Assembly: GCA_017743585.1 (NCBI GenBank) | Contig: JAGHYP010000135.1 | Span: 1 to 7,341, forward strand | Direction of reading: 5' to 3' | DNA: 7,341 nucleotides | Origin: Chloroflexota bacterium | GTDB taxonomy: Bacteria; Chloroflexota; Anaerolineae; Aggregatilineales; UBA2796 | Shown: piece by piece, positions 6,058 to 7,341 of the stretch | Numbering within the stretch: the stretch's first letter is position 1 | Layout: each line of letters opens with the position of its first letter | Made by a program: the position numbers and the translations under genes | The notes under the pieces: model-generated | Told to the model about the DNA's origin: nothing | The model's database searches: none | The model's input: the letters and a program-made list of their open reading frames with translations, nothing else

Positions 6058-6555
6058 GTGAGCGATTGGCGCGGCGGCCACAGACGCCACGAAGATGAGT
6101 TGGATGAAAGGCGCGAGCAGAGCCGGCGCGCCTTGAGCGATGACTTCGCCGCTTTTGACGCCTCGCGCTATGTGCGCGACGTGCGCAGGCGCGCTGCTAG
6201 CGGCCTGACCCCGCCGCCGTTGGACGCAGAGCCTGCAGAGCGCGCCGATCCAACCGCCGATTGGGATGATCCGCTCCTGAAGTTGCCGCCGAGCGTCCGC
6301 CGCACAGCGACAGGCACGGCGCGGCGCAGGAGTAGCTTGCGCACAGGCGCGCATTGGCATGTGCGCAGCACAGCGCGCAGCACGGCAGAGCAACCTGTTG
6401 CACAAGAGCACAATCCGAGCTTTCTCGGCGCCCTACTCGGCAGCGGATTAGCGCCCGGCTTGCGCTTCATCGCGCTCGCCTACGGTTGCTTCGGCCTGAT
6501 GTTGCTGATCGGCTTATGCGGCACGTTCGCATGGCTCTTCGGCTGGATGCGCTGA
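6058..6555 (+). CDS. Unrecognised protein with a C-terminal transmembrane segment
   Basis: I do not recognise a family. From the GTG at 6058 the product has 165 residues. The N-terminal ~45 residues are highly charged and probably helical (DELDERREQSRR, RYVRDVRRR). The middle is Pro-, Ala- and Arg-rich and looks disordered, with an acidic patch (ADWDDPLL) and then basic runs. The last ~30 residues form a single hydrophobic segment (FIALAYGCFGLMLLIGLCG and on) ending in GWMR. This resembles a tail-anchored or single-pass protein with a long cytoplasmic arm. Start choice rests on a GGAGG Shine-Dalgarno and on an extended -10 just upstream; the open frame continues back to a TTG at 5983 but that is probably untranslated. 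The gene is divergent from the response regulator, 90 bp apart, so the regulator may control it. Coding style matches its neighbours. Confidence 0.65.
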   Translation: MSDWRGGHRRHEDELDERREQSRRALSDDFAAFDASRYVRDVRRRAASGLTPPPLDAEPAERADPTADWDDPLLKLPPSVRRTATGTARRRSSLRTGAHWHVRSTARSTAEQPVAQEHNPSFLGALLGSGLAPGLRFIALAYGCFGLMLLIGLCGTFAWLFGWMR

Positions 6556-6740
6556 CAGTTTCGAGAGGACGGTTTGGCGTTCAGCGCAGGCGATCATCTG
6601 GCGATTTCTCTGGGCGTCACATGGTAGTGCAACTGACAGAGGAGGCGCGCTTCTTCGCAATCGAAGTGCCGTCGCAGATCGAGCCGCTGCGGCGCTGGCG
6701 CCGAAAAGCTAGCTTTATTGGCGGCAATGGCGCATAACGT

Positions 6741-7341
6741 TCAGCGCAGCGAGCCCGAGAGCAGCGCTTCGAGCGCCGCTTCGCTGATGCGCCTGCTTGC
6801 TTGAATGGCGCGCCGCTTGCGAAGCATCTTCGGCAGGCCGATCAGACCTGCTGCCATGCCACGCAACTTAGCGCGCGCTGCTGCGCCGCGCCAAGCCCTC
6901 AACGCCTGCCATGCCGTAGCCAACTGCGCAGTGAGGACGCGCCGCCAGTGCTTGCGCCACAAAAAGGTCGGATAATTTTTGGCGATCACCCAGAGCGCGT
7001 TGCGCCCGTCGTAGAAACTTGCAGTGACGCCGCCGCCTGTTGCTGAGAGCTTGTGGTAGACGACCGCTCTCGGCGTGTACACGCACCGCCAACCGGCAAG
7101 TTGTGCGCGCCATGCCAAGTCAATATCTTCCATGCTGAAGAAGAAATCTTCATCCAACAGACCGATCTGATCGAGCATGGCGCGCCGATAGGCCGCTGCG
7201 CCGCCGCACGCGCTGAAGACGTACTCCTCTCGCTCGAATTGTCCTACGTCGCGCTGCCACACGCCGCGATTGCCGGCTCTGCCGTCGAGCGTGTAGAAAT
7301 CGCCCGCTGCGTGGAACGTATCGCGCCGATCGAACAAGAGC
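6741..7341 (-). CDS. Family 2 glycosyltransferase, C-terminal part (5' end outside window)
   Basis: Only the last 199 residues are visible; the frame is open to the window edge, and the first in-frame start-like codon (TTG at 7337) is internal. The stretch CGGAAAYRRAMLDQIG, then LLDEDFFFSMEDIDLAWR and LAGWRCVYTPRAVVYH, is the C-terminal half of a GT-A fold family 2 enzyme of the rhamnosyltransferase-like (WbbL-type) group. The ED pair in SMEDIDLAWR (about visible residues 71-72) is the likely catalytic base region. The remaining ~100 residues are basic and partly amphipathic (WRKHWRRV, MLRKRRA), as is common in the membrane-associated tails of this group. The enzyme would transfer a sugar from a nucleotide donor to a lipid-linked or glycan acceptor in the cytoplasm. 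Together with the GT-C pair it suggests surface polysaccharide or glycolipid assembly. Donor sugar unknown. Confidence 0.9.
   Translation of the reverse strand, partial: LLFDRRDTFHAAGDFYTLDGRAGNRGVWQRDVGQFEREEYVFSACGGAAAYRRAMLDQIGLLDEDFFFSMEDIDLAWRAQLAGWRCVYTPRAVVYHKLSATGGGVTASFYDGRNALWVIAKNYPTFLWRKHWRRVLTAQLATAWQALRAWRGAAARAKLRGMAAGLIGLPKMLRKRRAIQASRRISEAALEALLSGSLR

Noticed and set aside
6034..6470. Several Cys/Ala/Arg-rich minus-strand open frames opposite the unknown membrane protein gene
   Set aside because: They have shadow-frame composition, and the plus-strand gene has an extended -10, GGAGG and a sensible hydrophobic C-terminus.
6705..6716. 12-bp perfect palindrome AAAGCTAGCTTT before the convergent end of the GT2 gene
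   Set aside because: It is isolated and has no partner sites or T-run. A short palindrome like this can arise by chance, although an adjacent 5-bp GC stem (6690-6703) could add weak terminator-like structure.
6556..6740. Small plus-strand open frames (a 38-codon frame from the ATG at 6621 and a 17-codon frame from the TTG at 6574)
   Set aside because: The 38-codon frame has no Shine-Dalgarno. The 17-codon one has GAGAGGA nearby but is too short to judge, and neither matches a known family. I see nothing firm in this 185-bp spacer.

Overview
The window looks like chromosomal DNA of a GC-rich (about 58-60%) free-living bacterium. A member of the Chloroflexota, perhaps Anaerolineae-like, is my best guess. 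It rests on GCGC-rich codon style, extended -10 promoters of the TGnTAnnAT type, and the mix of a KdpE/PhoB-type regulator, a GT-C membrane glycosyltransferase family and a GT2 enzyme. No rRNA or other taxonomic marker is present, so this is inference. There is no sign of phage, transposase, CRISPR, tRNA or rRNA.

Layout, left to right. (1) 8-673, minus: alpha/beta hydrolase of the phospholipase/carboxylesterase type. (2) 902-1168, plus: small YggT-family membrane protein, divergent from the hydrolase. (3) 1207-4713, minus: two tandem paralogous GT-C-type membrane proteins separated by 33 bp. The promoter-proximal copy B (2968-4713) is transcribed first, then copy A (1207-2922). (4) 4853-5191, plus: DUF167/YggU-family protein, divergent from copy B. 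(5) 5242-5967, minus: OmpR/PhoB-class response regulator, facing the DUF167 gene across a perfect 11-bp hairpin. (6) 6058-6555, plus: unrecognised protein with one C-terminal membrane segment, divergent from the regulator. (7) 6741-7341, minus: C-terminal part of a family 2 glycosyltransferase whose start lies beyond the window.

How they fit. The GT-C pair and the GT2 enzyme point to cell-surface glycan or glycolipid assembly: GT2 enzymes use nucleotide sugars in the cytoplasm, and GT-C enzymes use lipid-linked sugars outside the membrane. YggT and YggU families are often neighbours in other bacteria; here the GT-C pair on the opposite strand lies between them. The response regulator has no histidine kinase in view and shares its upstream region with the unknown membrane protein.

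The most unusual signal is inside the GT-C pair. The copies are about 85-90% identical over the first ~330 residues, strongly diverged in the middle, and almost identical at DNA level over a 113-bp block near the 3' end. Copy A also has a ~660-bp stretch of about 48% GC, against about 60-70% in adjacent DNA and in copy B. This looks like a gene-conversion or recombination mosaic. I did not find evidence of a wholly new system such as a defence island.
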